Origin: Ectobius pallidus
Lineage: Eukaryota; Arthropoda; Insecta; Blattodea; Ectobiidae
Assembly: GCA_964059195.1 (NCBI GenBank)
Contig: CAXKWD010000006.1
Span: 134,848,039 to 134,912,038, forward strand
Length of the DNA: 64,000 nt
Direction of reading: 5' to 3'
The notes under the pieces are model-generated. The model had not been told where the DNA came from. It saw nothing but the letters and a program-made list of their open reading frames with translations, and searched no databases. The position numbers and the translations under genes are program-made. Positions 1-10,539 of this stretch are shown piece by piece. Every line of letters starts with the position of its first letter. Positions within the stretch are counted from its first letter, which is position 1.

Positions 1-1
1 A

Positions 2-1565
2 TGACCTGATGACTGAAGTTCTAAACAATAAAGGACTTTAGGGTGAAGCCCTCTTCATATTTCAATTCGGGTGAAGCCCTGTTACATATTTACTAAATAA
101 ATCCTGAAAAAGAAGCAATTAATATTACATACAATTTGATACCCTTTAATTAATAAATCACCTTAAATTCATGTAGTCAGATAAAACATAAATCTCTATT
201 AATTTAAAATAATATATTTACTTCAGTGTTAAGCACCACAAAATATAAGTTAAAAGAAGGAAGGAAAATTATAATATAATTTCATACTTGGTGTGAACCA
301 CCACCTTTAAAGTACTAGTTAATGATTTAAATATAAGCAATCATAATACAAGGGCATTACATGCTTTGGTAATTTAGATAAAACATTCCTCATTCTCATT
401 TCAAGTAGTTGACTTTCAAAATAGCATAATTTAAAAATAACAACCATATTATTCTATACAGGAAGATTTAAAATTCAGATAACATACCTCAAACGTTCCA
501 TGCATACCAAATAATCTGCGCAGACACACCCATGCCGATACACATCATACTGCATTCACAAGGCCTAAAAACAATACTGCTCCATCCTAGGCTAAAGATC
601 GGAGTAGGCTCAGATACTTAAAGGATATGTTAAACGGGGAGAACAAATTAGACACAAGAATAATAAATTTAGAAAAATTCACACATGTTAAAAGATAAGT
701 GGAAACGAATGGGAACTGCAAGAATAATTAAAATGGCTACTCATTCTCAAACAACAACCATAATTCCCAGCATGCCAAAATATAAACTTATTACTTTTAC
801 CTTAAACCGGAATGGTGGCCACAAAATCTAATTTAATCTCATGCATCCTGCATGTCAGATACTTTCAATCTACATCACATCAAAATACCATGCCACCATA
901 ACCAAACATCAATACAAGTTTCACAAAAGCATGCCTGGGTCAATAAGATAATAATTAATATATACACAACATGCAGTTCCCACACTACTAAAACCTATAT
1001 ACAAATAAATACAATTTTCCACGTACCTTTACAACATGATGAAAACAAAAGGAAACAGCCAAAGGTCAGGCTTACATTTTCCCGCCTCAAGAGCACCAAA
1101 GTGACACTTACGTCCCCGAATCCATGATAAGTAAATGAGAAAGATAATAGGGTTACATCCCCTTATATAGGCTTTTGATCAATTACGTCACTGCGCATAC
1201 TCAGTGCTAATTAAAATGCAAAGACTCCTATTATTAATTAAGACGACCACCATCTTGACGGCCATGCAACGAACAACTGAATGCAGTTCACCGCATCAGA
1301 TACAATTACGTTGTTGCCATTTGGTATGACTTTAGATATCTTTAGCGGGGAAGTAGAGAAAAGGGGGAAGGAGAAACAGTGAATGCCCTCCTAGCGCTCA
1401 GCTGTTCGCCTGCCTAGCGAAACAATATTTCTTTAATCTGCCAATGACGTAACCCATTATTGCGTCGACACTGTCAGCTCATGAATAATTCCATTATTGC
1501 GAAATAATGATAATTCTTAATAACTGTAGCAATTAAATGGTGATTGAAAATAATGAATTGCTACA
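2..1565 (-). repeat. 3' LTR of the retrotransposon
   Basis: This repeat matches 4591-6154 with no indel, and I saw no mismatch over the stretches compared by eye. With the element on the minus strand this is the downstream LTR. The small plus-strand frame at 852-1127 is repeated identically in the other LTR and is antisense to the element, so I do not treat it as a gene. Confidence 0.9.
1161..1169 (-). promoter_or_regulatory. TATA box in LTR, copy 1
   Basis: The minus strand reads CCTATATAAGGGG here, a good TATA box about 400 bp into the LTR from its minus-strand start. Transcription would start roughly 30 bases further on, near 1130. That would give a U3 of about 430 bp and a very long R-U5 of about 1.1 kb. 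The promoter role is inferred from position and motif. Confidence 0.5.
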
Positions 1566-1579
1566 AACTCCCACCCCAT
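1566..1579 (-). other. Polypurine tract of LTR element
   Basis: The minus strand reads ATGGGGTGGGAGTT immediately before the 3' LTR begins with TGTAGC. Purine-rich tracts in this place prime second-strand synthesis in LTR elements. It is the main evidence for the minus orientation. Confidence 0.55.
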
Positions 1580-4500
1580 GAGTTGGAATATATGCTGGAT
1601 ATATTCCAACACAAAAGTCAAACTATAGATGAACTAAAGTAAGTCAGATCTGAGTGACTGACCAAAGGTGTCCTTTTTCTGTTAAGGCATGCCGCCAAAA
1701 TTCTTCCTGACCTGAAACGAGCACAATCTCACTGTCGTGTCATACCTGAGAGCAAGTGACTCCTTAACTTGCATAACAGTGATCACGATTCACTAGTGTC
1801 CAGACTAGATGCTCAGCAATAGCCACTGAAGTATTTACAGAGACGAGACGTAGGGCGAGATACATCTGCAAGTCTCTTTCAGCAGGCAAGTCACTAGGTC
1901 AGGAACCAGACTCCGGCAGCAACCCACAGTCAAGGCACCGTCAGTGACATCAGTATCTGCTTTACAGAACAGTCCACCCTGTGAATAGAAACTTAGCGGC
2001 AGATCACAGAATTCAAAAGGAAAGAGACATGAGAATAAAAACCCTTTTCTAACTTCTCAGCTAAGACTCTAATTCAAGATTAAAGTTTGAAATATTTTTG
2101 AATTATGCTACTTAAGAGAAAAATCAGAGATTATTTATGCATCAAAATTAAAAAAAAACCAGACTGTATTTTAACTGATTCAAAAAGCCTATTCTTATTC
2201 CATTCACACATGCACACTTATAATAAAATACACAAAAACACTCTATGAAACATCCCACCAAACACTCTACCTAACATAACCTACAAATAAAAACACCAGA
2301 CATAACCTATAAATAATAATTACATCCATCCATGGGTTTGTTTCCAGAGAAAAAAAACTTATTCTTATTTACACTCCAGGGTCATAGTTTACCTGTTATA
2401 TTATTATGTACAAGAAAGTCAAATCGGTAATTACTTCGGCCGAAGAGGTGCAGAAAGGTGGCAGAAAGAAGCCCCCATAAGCCTCCTTCTACTAGAGCAC
2501 TGCACGACTACACTGTACTGAAATCTCATCAAATACAATGGCCAAAGAACAAAAGACATAATCAAGGCTGTGGAGAAAGACAAAATAAAGATGATCATTT
2601 AAATCTAAAGCCGTAGCTTCCCTATGATTCGCAGAGGCATCACCAACAGCGACATGACTAGTGATAGTTCGCATCAGCATTCTCCTGGCTGTCGAACAAG
2701 TACCACAAACATCTCTAAGGACCTAACTACAAGATGCTAAAGATAAAACGATTAGAAACAATAGGACACGTATACCTCTCGGTTCTGGGCAATACAAAAT
2801 CCTACAGTACGGTAGCATTTAAGCTTAAAGCAGCAACAATATCTTAAGAACCATAGGTGGGCGTTGCCCCTACACTAGGCATGATTGGAGAAAACCCAGA
2901 TAGCCCCCCATAAGGCTTTTGAGCCACAAGTCTCCCCTCAAGAATTGTTATAAAGCTGCGTCCAAAGAAAGCCCCTTTCCGAGCCTCTCCGGACAAGAAA
3001 CAGTAGAAAGAGTGCACCAAAGTCAAATGGCGGCCAACCACGACCCGACTGGAATCCTGCATCAGTCTAAGCCACTCAAATCTACAGTACAGTAACTTCA
3101 ACTGCAACACATGCAGTTCTTCTGCATCCTACACTACTCCAGATGCAGGCAAAAACATAACCTCTCCTGACTCCCCAATTAGTATCTACATAACCTCTCC
3201 TGACTCCCCAGAAAATATTACAAGCTTGAATAAACAGGAAACAGCTGACTTGTGTGTGCTCCACTTTGGAAAACGCATAATAAGTCACACAGTCAGTCAT
3301 AAGTCAGAAACGTCTGTCGATAGTCAATTCCTCAGTTTCACCACACAAAACAGAAGTAACCGGCCTAAACAAACTTCTAATATGAAAAATTCTTGTATAA
3401 TTCTAGTCAAAACCGGTATTAAAATAGTCACTAAACAACTCCACTGGCAGAAAGATCTAGCCAGACACAGCAAGCCTAAAGCTTAGCTGCCCAAGAGCAA
3501 AGCCTATCATGAAAACTCAAGAAAAATGCACCAATAATAGCAGAATATACTAAAACACCGACAGGCAAAACTACAGAGGGTTCCTGTGGAACTTTCACAG
3601 CAACCGAAGCGGCCATAGAACACACAGTTCTAACTGTACATGACCTCCACAGACAATCCCACCTACACGGACCTATCTGATGTCTACTCTAACCTCAAAT
3701 TTGCCATTTAAGGCTACCTAGAGTAAAATATAGAAAATCTAGTTCACTGGCACCTTGAGAACCCTTAGGCCTATTTATAATGATAAAATATTCCTCAATT
3801 TACTTGAAATACACTGAAACATCAGCGGAATGACTATCTAGGAGCTGGCACAAGACACATCTGCCACGACACTGCAGACTTACATTTAACACAGGGAAAG
3901 CAAGCAAAATGACCGATCTATCCTACACAGAATTAATTAAAAAAGAAATGAACTCACCAATAGGCTATTACAGCAGATTGACTACTTCCTACAGAGAGCC
4001 ACATCACTTTAGAAACTTCATATTCCAGGACAAGACCTCACAAGCTGCTGAAAGCTTCATCCCTGAGCAGCTGCAGGCTACTGTCTACTGGTGCCTACTT
4101 TCAGCTCACCAGAATATCTTAGGAAAGCTTCACCAACTCCAATATGATACATGAAAAGTAATTTTCACAATATTAGACAAGTTCAAGGAAACAAACCCCA
4201 CAACACAAGTATAAAAACCCTTTCATACAAATAATATAAATCCCTGCCTAAAATAAAATTAAAATTTATGAAATTTTACAGCAAGATGTACACAAAAAAT
4301 CCACTGTCAAGACAACTACTTAAGAGAAAAAAAACAAGAGCGTGGACGAACCCAATGGTTATACAACCACCGCTCTGCATAACAATTTGTTACCCCTACA
4401 GGAGGAAACAAAAGGGGCAGAAAGAAAAACCATCATTTATCAAAGTGGAAGCTAAATATAAAAATGTATTCAAATCTTTCATACTACAAAAAACAAATAA

Positions 4501-4590
4501 TTGCTGTTTCTTGACTAGACAATATCTGACAGTGGAAAAAGGTGTGTACAAGATATAAAAACTGAAATAATACTGAAATTAGTACATTCA
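1580..4590 (-). other. Internal region of LTR element, no recognisable protein
   Basis: About 3.0 kb without a frame over 100 codons and with no retroviral-type domain I can recognise. A perfect 11-bp hairpin lies at 1583-1609. A 22-bp direct repeat occurs at 3156-3177 and 3189-3210. An 88-codon sense frame at 3110-2844 resembles nothing I know and is probably chance. The region probably supplies packaging and priming signals only. Confidence 0.6.
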
Positions 4591-6154
4591 TGACCTGATG
4601 ACTGAAGTTCTAAACAATAAAGGACTTTAGGGTGAAGCCCTCTTCATATTTCAATTCGGGTGAAGCCCTGTTACATATTTACTAAATAAATCCTGAAAAA
4701 GAAGCAATTAATATTACATACAATTTGATACCCTTTAATTAATAAATCACCTTAAATTCATGTAGTCAGATAAAACATAAATCTCTATTAATTTAAAATA
4801 ATATATTTACTTCAGTGTTAAGCACCACAAAATATAAGTTAAAAGAAGGAAGGAAAATTATAATATAATTTCATACTTGGTGTGAACCACCACCTTTAAA
4901 GTACTAGTTAATGATTTAAATATAAGCAATCATAATACAAGGGCATTACATGCTTTGGTAATTTAGATAAAACATTCCTCATTCTCATTTCAAGTAGTTG
5001 ACTTTCAAAATAGCATAATTTAAAAATAACAACCATATTATTCTATACAGGAAGATTTAAAATTCAGATAACATACCTCAAACGTTCCATGCATACCAAA
5101 TAATCTGCGCAGACACACCCATGCCGATACACATCATACTGCATTCACAAGGCCTAAAAACAATACTGCTCCATCCTAGGCTAAAGATCGGAGTAGGCTC
5201 AGATACTTAAAGGATATGTTAAACGGGGAGAACAAATTAGACACAAGAATAATAAATTTAGAAAAATTCACACATGTTAAAAGATAAGTGGAAACGAATG
5301 GGAACTGCAAGAATAATTAAAATGGCTACTCATTCTCAAACAACAACCATAATTCCCAGCATGCCAAAATATAAACTTATTACTTTTACCTTAAACCGGA
5401 ATGGTGGCCACAAAATCTAATTTAATCTCATGCATCCTGCATGTCAGATACTTTCAATCTACATCACATCAAAATACCATGCCACCATAACCAAACATCA
5501 ATACAAGTTTCACAAAAGCATGCCTGGGTCAATAAGATAATAATTAATATATACACAACATGCAGTTCCCACACTACTAAAACCTATATACAAATAAATA
5601 CAATTTTCCACGTACCTTTACAACATGATGAAAACAAAAGGAAACAGCCAAAGGTCAGGCTTACATTTTCCCGCCTCAAGAGCACCAAAGTGACACTTAC
5701 GTCCCCGAATCCATGATAAGTAAATGAGAAAGATAATAGGGTTACATCCCCTTATATAGGCTTTTGATCAATTACGTCACTGCGCATACTCAGTGCTAAT
5801 TAAAATGCAAAGACTCCTATTATTAATTAAGACGACCACCATCTTGACGGCCATGCAACGAACAACTGAATGCAGTTCACCGCATCAGATACAATTACGT
5901 TGTTGCCATTTGGTATGACTTTAGATATCTTTAGCGGGGAAGTAGAGAAAAGGGGGAAGGAGAAACAGTGAATGCCCTCCTAGCGCTCAGCTGTTCGCCT
6001 GCCTAGCGAAACAATATTTCTTTAATCTGCCAATGACGTAACCCATTATTGCGTCGACACTGTCAGCTCATGAATAATTCCATTATTGCGAAATAATGAT
6101 AATTCTTAATAACTGTAGCAATTAAATGGTGATTGAAAATAATGAATTGCTACA
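4591..6154 (-). repeat. 5' LTR of the retrotransposon
   Basis: This is the second copy of the 1564-bp LTR and the promoter-bearing one if the element lies on the minus strand. On the minus strand it opens TGTAGCAATTC and closes ATCAGGTCA. Its near-identity to the other LTR implies a recent insertion. Confidence 0.9.
5750..5758 (-). promoter_or_regulatory. TATA box in LTR, copy 2 (5' LTR)
   Basis: Same motif as at 1161-1169, in the upstream LTR of the minus-strand element, where it would drive the genomic transcript. Confidence 0.5.
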
Positions 6155-6273
6155 GGTTATAATTATTATTATTAATATGTTAGTGGTGCAGCTGTTTCGA
6201 AAATCCTAAAAGAAGGTAAGAATAATTGATTTTTTTTTGCTTAAAGTCACGAATTTTTTGGCAAGGTGATAAC

Positions 6274-6830
6274 CAGGGCCCGGATTCTAATGACATGTCA
6301 TCTTTTTATTGACGCTGCATAGACATTGCCAACTTGTAGATAAATCCTATTAATGGCCTCTAGGTTATAGAAATGCATTTTTATTTTGGGTCATTTTTTG
6401 TCATTTTATGTCATTTTATACTTTTAGGGCATTTATTTAAATTTTACGACATTATTTTGTCATTTTCGTACATTTGCTTCCTTATTTTGTCATTTTCATG
6501 CATTTACATTGAGTATATTCATATATATTTAAATAAATTACTAGGTTAAAATAATGCAACATTTTTGTAGGGTCTACTTTAAAAACAATTTTCTTACTTT
6601 TCTTCCCAGATGCTCCCATGAAGAACAAAGAACAAAAGTTTTAGACCTACAATATCCATTCGGCATTTACAGTTTTTACAATTATGTATGTGTATACAAT
6701 AATTATTTTTATAAATAAAATATCAGTTCTTATGTCATTCTTTATAATTATTAAGTCATTTTCTTTAAAATTCAGGGTCATTTTATAAGTCTTTTTCAAA
6801 CAATTTTAGGCCATCAGAATCCGGGCCCTG
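6274..6830. mobile_element. hAT-type MITE, family A, copy 1
   Basis: The ends are inverted: CAGGGCCCGGATTCT on the left and AGAATCCGGGCCCTG on the right. They are flanked by a perfect 8-bp duplication GTGATAAC at 6266-6273 and 6831-6838. An 8-bp TSD with CAGGG ends is diagnostic of the hAT superfamily. The 557-bp interior has no frame and is rich in a degenerate TTTTGTCATTTT motif between about 6390 and 6500. It is a non-autonomous copy. A second copy lies inverted at 52366-52945. Confidence 0.9.
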
Positions 6831-6838
6831 GTGATAAC

Positions 6839-7086
6839 TTGCTGTAGGCCTATCCTGAAAAGAAAATATAAACCCTGGTATAGTTAATATTATTATGGAT
6901 CCCTGGTACCTTTACGGGTTTTCAACATAAGGAGGTAAAAGCTACGTGCTGTTCACATGTCCCCAATACTTCCATCTGATATCGTGGTCGGGAAACGGAT
7001 GTGTATAACGCAACGTATTGATGACATGGCGTTTACCGAATGTGTCGTAGAACCGAAGATCGTTTGTTATTATTATTATAATTAAC

Positions 7087-7126
<40 letters not shown>

Positions 7127-7239
7127 GTGTAGTGTTTTATTGTTATTTTTATCATTTTCTGTCTTCAGAGACGTCGGATAGATGGAGGTTGATGATGATG
7201 GATAATCGGGAGGCGATACACTTTGTAAAATATAGTTTC

Positions 7240-7276
<37 letters not shown>

Positions 7277-7280
7277 GTTG

Positions 7281-7332
<52 letters not shown>

Positions 7333-7402
7333 AAGTGTTCATGAAAATTTTCATCTTTTCGTTTATAAACTTCTCTTATGCATATAGGCCTACGGTTTCC
7401 TC

Positions 7403-7446
<44 letters not shown>

Positions 7447-7560
7447 CTTTCATGAAAGTTCACATCTTTTCGTTTGTAATCTCTCTTATACATGCACGCC
7501 TACAGATTCTTCCAAGTTTCTCCAAGACAACAAGCTCGAGGAATCAAAACTAAAATTAAG
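6839..7560. repeat. ATT/TTA microsatellites in AT-rich DNA
   Basis: ATT-type runs lie at about 7066-7126, 7237-7332 (with a TTG interruption) and 7405-7443. Frames that read through these as poly-Asn, poly-Tyr, poly-Leu or poly-Ile are artefacts. No gene is visible. Confidence 0.85.
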
Positions 7561-8292
7561 AATCACTTCGCTATTGAATTTCCTATTCATACAGTCATGT
7601 ATCATGATGACCTGAATACGAATTCAATTTGATTTAACTATAAATATTTAAATGTAACATAATCAGAACCTCGACTATCGTGAAGTTAGTAAAATAAGAA
7701 TAACTTTGGTTCCTTGTTAGTGACTGCATTAAGAGCGGAAGTTGAAAATGTAAGAAAGGGTTGCTCGTACCAGTTTGAAAGAAATATCATATCATTACTA
7801 TGTGTTAAAATTCAGTTTATGTACTAAAACAAAGAGGGTAGTGAATATAACTCTATTTAAAAGCAGAAACTGTTATGTCACAGTAACTTTTCCTTATGAA
7901 AAGGGGAATAGAAACTCGTTTCAGCTAGTAGGTGGTAAAAGCTTGTAAGGAAAGCTTAGAAACAAATACATTGGGTTGAAGGACAATTTTAATCTTAAGA
8001 AAATGAGAACAGCATTTGAAAAGTGCATTCATTTCAACTTGCTACTCTTATAAATGTTAAAAGGGCACAATTTCTACTCCACTGCATAGTTTGGCTGTAT
8101 AATATTTACGTCTTCTATTTCAATGCACAGCACGAAGGAAAACTATTTAAACTTGTTAACCTAGAAACCTAAAGAAAACCCTGGATGGGAGTTTTCTTTT
8201 CACAACTTCAATTCCTCTGTCATATAAAGGAAGAAAATCGGTATGAATTTAAATGAAATTGTAAATTTATAATGATACTTGATTTAGATTTA
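7561..8292. other. No feature seen
   Basis: AT-rich sequence with no sustained frame, no terminal inverted repeat and no repeat that I can recognise. Confidence 0.5.
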
Positions 8293-8323
<31 letters not shown>

Positions 8324-8325
8324 GT
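8293..8325. repeat. (CAT)n microsatellite
   Basis: About eleven CAT units with one interruption near the end. Confidence 0.9.
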
Positions 8326-8471
8326 AATCATCTACTTTCATGGATTAGACAAATCTGATCTGTTCCGGCTTTTCAAAGTTGTTGGCTCCATCCGTTTTAC
8401 TGGTCGTCCTCAACTTATATGCTGAAGGAAAGAATTAGAACATTATTCTGTGTATCGTCAGCCGTGTTACT

Positions 8472-8620
8472 TTATTTATTTATTTTATTTATCTATTTAT
8501 CTAACCTGGCGGAGTTTCACACTTTTTTGTTATTCTCTTAAAAAGGTTTGCAGGAACAAGGTAGATACAACAATAATTTTTTGTCTGAAAGCATTTAGTT
8601 TAATTTGACGAACTATCAAA
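8472..8620 (-). mobile_element. Non-LTR retrotransposon 3' tail
   Basis: On the minus strand CTCCGCCAGGTTAG is followed by a degenerate AAAT/GAT tail. The same kind of ending (CGCCAGGTTAAATAA followed by an ATT tail) occurs at 22715-22770 on the plus strand. I read this as the last part of a 5'-truncated LINE. The upstream limit is uncertain and no coding remains. Confidence 0.4.
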
Positions 8621-8632
8621 GCATAGTGAGTG

Positions 8633-8657
8633 TATATATATATATATATATATATAT
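8633..8657. repeat. (TA)n microsatellite
   Basis: About twelve TA units. Confidence 0.9.
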
Positions 8658-9426
8658 GTTATGACGCTATTATAAATATTCCATTGTATAATGTTGCCCC
8701 TTCTATGGGGTTACTTTACACGTATGCACTTTACCATATAATCGTGGGTAACATTACGAGATTTTAAATAGTGTACGAGGATCTTAAAGATAACGTTTTG
8801 CTGAAACAAATATGGTAGGTTTTACAATGACTTACGCTTTAGACTTCTGCAAAAAGATGCCATCGTCAAATGGAATCAGTTCTACGAAGCTGCCACACAA
8901 TGCATAAGATGTTCAGCATCTAAGCTTTTGGTAAAGCGGTTAATATTCTTGCAATTAGATCCAGGATTCGAGGATTTAAACCCATCTTAGGACTCGTAAA
9001 TAAAGTGTCGTACCATAATTGAGAAGGGAATTTAAACCGTTGCTATTTTATGACAAATTGCGGAACTTTTAAAGACACATAGCATAAAAGGGATTTTGTG
9101 AAATAGTGTAGATTTTAAGTTAAACTTGTTGTTTTCCCCTGTATTCCTTCTGGAAACGATAGGCTGACCTGTTGCAGGTAGAAAGATCTAAAAAATTACG
9201 CTGGTTAAAGAGGTCTTAGTAGATGGCTGCCTTCCTTGATAACAAACTAGAACCGATTCTTTGGTATAATAAACTTCCATTAAATTAGTTCTCAGGCTTA
9301 CACGGCCGGTGTTATACATAAATTGATTGGACTGGCTCTCCGGGTTGGGCCGCGTCGTGTTTTTAGTGTCTTCTATCGTTTCGGAAATCTTATTGTGTCC
9401 TTCGGAGAAAGATTCCATTGAAAATA

Positions 9427-9672
9427 CTACCTGTTCACTTTAAATTTGCAGATTGTGATGGAGCGCTGCGAACTGTATACATAAGTACACATGTGTTCCT
9501 ATTGGCGCTACCGCTTGGAAGGCGGGACGTGAGACGCTTGTACCGTATCACTTGACGTACTGTTTTCAGTTCGGTAATGTTCGTGCATTGTCGACTGTAC
9601 ATTCGGCTGTGTTTATTCAAAACAATAGTAGTTCCTCTTTCTGCCGTCTGCAAAATTAAAGTGAACGTGTAG
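9427..9672. mobile_element. TA-flanked MITE nested in foldback arm
   Basis: A 246-bp insert with imperfect inverted ends of about 26 bp. The left end begins CTACCTGTTCACTTTAAATT and the right end reads, inverted, CTACACGTTCACTTTAATTT. It is flanked by TA on both sides (9425-9426 and 9673-9674). The uninterrupted partner arm of the foldback reads GAAAATAAGTGC at the same point, with a single TA. This is an empty site within the same locus, so the insertion and its TA duplication are directly shown. TA targets point to the Tc1/mariner superfamily. No transposase remains. Confidence 0.85.
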
Positions 9673-9848
9673 TAAGTGCATGTGAAGAGTAAACAGTCGC
9701 AGTTGTCATGACGTCAGTTTTAAAGTTTTAATTGTTTCTCGCCAGATATCACTGATGGGCATAAGATCAGTGACATCTTTAAAACTGACGTCATGACAAC
9801 TGCGAATGTTTACTCTTCACAGGCACTTATTTTCAATGGAAACTTTCT

Positions 9849-9878
9849 CCGAAGAAGGACACATTAAGATGTCCGAAA
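9849..9878 (+). other. Hairpin motif CYGAAGA-N-stem-GAAA, copy 1
   Basis: CCGAAGA, one A, then stem GGACA / TGTCC around an 8-base loop, then GAAA. The same layout occurs at 35374-35397 and 35846-35871. It resembles the catalytic core of a hammerhead ribozyme but carries one extra base before the stem and a C where U is expected. No closing stems were found, so ribozyme activity is not claimed. Confidence 0.4.
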
Positions 9879-9939
9879 CGTTAGAAGACACTAAAAACAC
9901 GACGCGGCCCAACCCGGATAGCCAGTCCAATCAATTTAT

Positions 9940-10353
9940 TTATGAATAAACTTCCATGTCCATATATACGTAATGTATTCTTGAAACAAATACATTACAA
10001 TAGCTAACATAGCTTTGAGAAGTTGCAGATTTTTAACATCGATTTTGAGAAAGCGGCTAAAATGAAGTAAGCTTTTTAGCAGCTTGTAACCGGTGTATGG
10101 AAGATGCAATTATTATTGCTTGCACTGACGAACTTTAGATTCTGAACGTTTTCTGGATAGAATGGCTACTATTATGTGGTGTTCTATAATGTCTGGCGAA
10201 TATATGGAACAAGTTGGATGTAGAACTGGGTTTTCTATCCTTGTAGAAACTGAAATTATTGCACATAAGCCATTTGGAACATTGAACTAGGAGGGAGGTG
10301 GACATGCACTCGTAATTTGTTTTGAAGCTTGCTGAGTGAGCGAGGGAGAGAAT

Positions 10354-10356
<3 letters not shown>
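9940..10356. other. No feature seen
   Basis: AT-rich sequence with only short chance frames. Confidence 0.5.

Positions 10357-10397
<41 letters not shown>
10357..10397. repeat. (GA)n microsatellite
   Basis: About twenty GA units. Frames reading Arg-Glu or Ser-Leu repeats across it are artefacts. Confidence 0.95.
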
Positions 10398-10399
<2 letters not shown>

Positions 10400-10493
10400 C
10401 TCATACATACATATATACAGGGAGAGACAGAGAGGTTAGAGGGGCAGGGTTGTATTGGTCACGCCCTGGGCACAGCACAAAAATTAGCAAACT

Positions 10494-10535
10494 ACAGCAG
10501 CAGTAGCAGCAGCAGTAGCAGCAGCGACAGCAGCA
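10494..10535. repeat. (CAG)n imperfect microsatellite
   Basis: An imperfect run of CAG/TAG/CGA triplets giving a poly-Ser frame on the plus strand. No surrounding coding evidence was found. Confidence 0.85.
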
Positions 10536-10539
10536 TTAT

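Larger units (their letters stand above)
2..6154 (-). mobile_element. LTR retrotransposon, non-autonomous (LARD-like), complete
   Basis: Two direct repeats of 1564 bp (2-1565 and 4591-6154) at a constant offset of 4589 bases enclose 3.0 kb. Each repeat begins TG and ends CA on either strand. Orientation is inferred as minus. A purine-rich tract (ATGGGGTGGGAGTT on the minus strand, 1566-1579) abuts the inner edge of the repeat at 2-1565, as a polypurine tract should abut a 3' LTR, and a TATA box in each LTR reads on the minus strand. The interior has no gag, protease, reverse transcriptase or integrase frame, so mobilisation would need a partner element. I see no clear tRNA primer-binding site next to 4590. 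The TSD cannot be tested because the left edge is at the window boundary. The superfamily is not assigned. Confidence 0.85.
9318..9939. mobile_element. Foldback element with interrupted left arm
   Basis: The left arm (9318-9426 continued at 9675-9725) is the inverted, diverged copy of the right arm (9777-9939), with about 50 bases between arms. The outer end reads ATAAATTGATTGGACTGG on the left and its complement on the right. The right arm keeps a short open stretch (METFSEEG...) whose degenerate mirror is in the left arm, so the sequence may once have been coding. Inverted terminal blocks and a hairpin with GAAAC near the end recall Penelope-like elements. That assignment is inference and no reverse transcriptase is present. 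Confidence 0.6.

Noticed and set aside
852..1127. 91-codon frame duplicated exactly at 5441-5716
   Set aside because: It lies in the LTRs, antisense to the element, and is duplicated only because the LTRs are.
7124..7553. Frames coding poly-Asn, poly-Tyr, poly-Leu and poly-Ile
   Set aside because: They are translations of ATT microsatellites.
9188..9653. Two minus-strand frames of 76 and 72 codons
   Set aside because: They lie in the foldback arm and its nested MITE; the similarity to the other arm explains the first one, and the second is the MITE interior.
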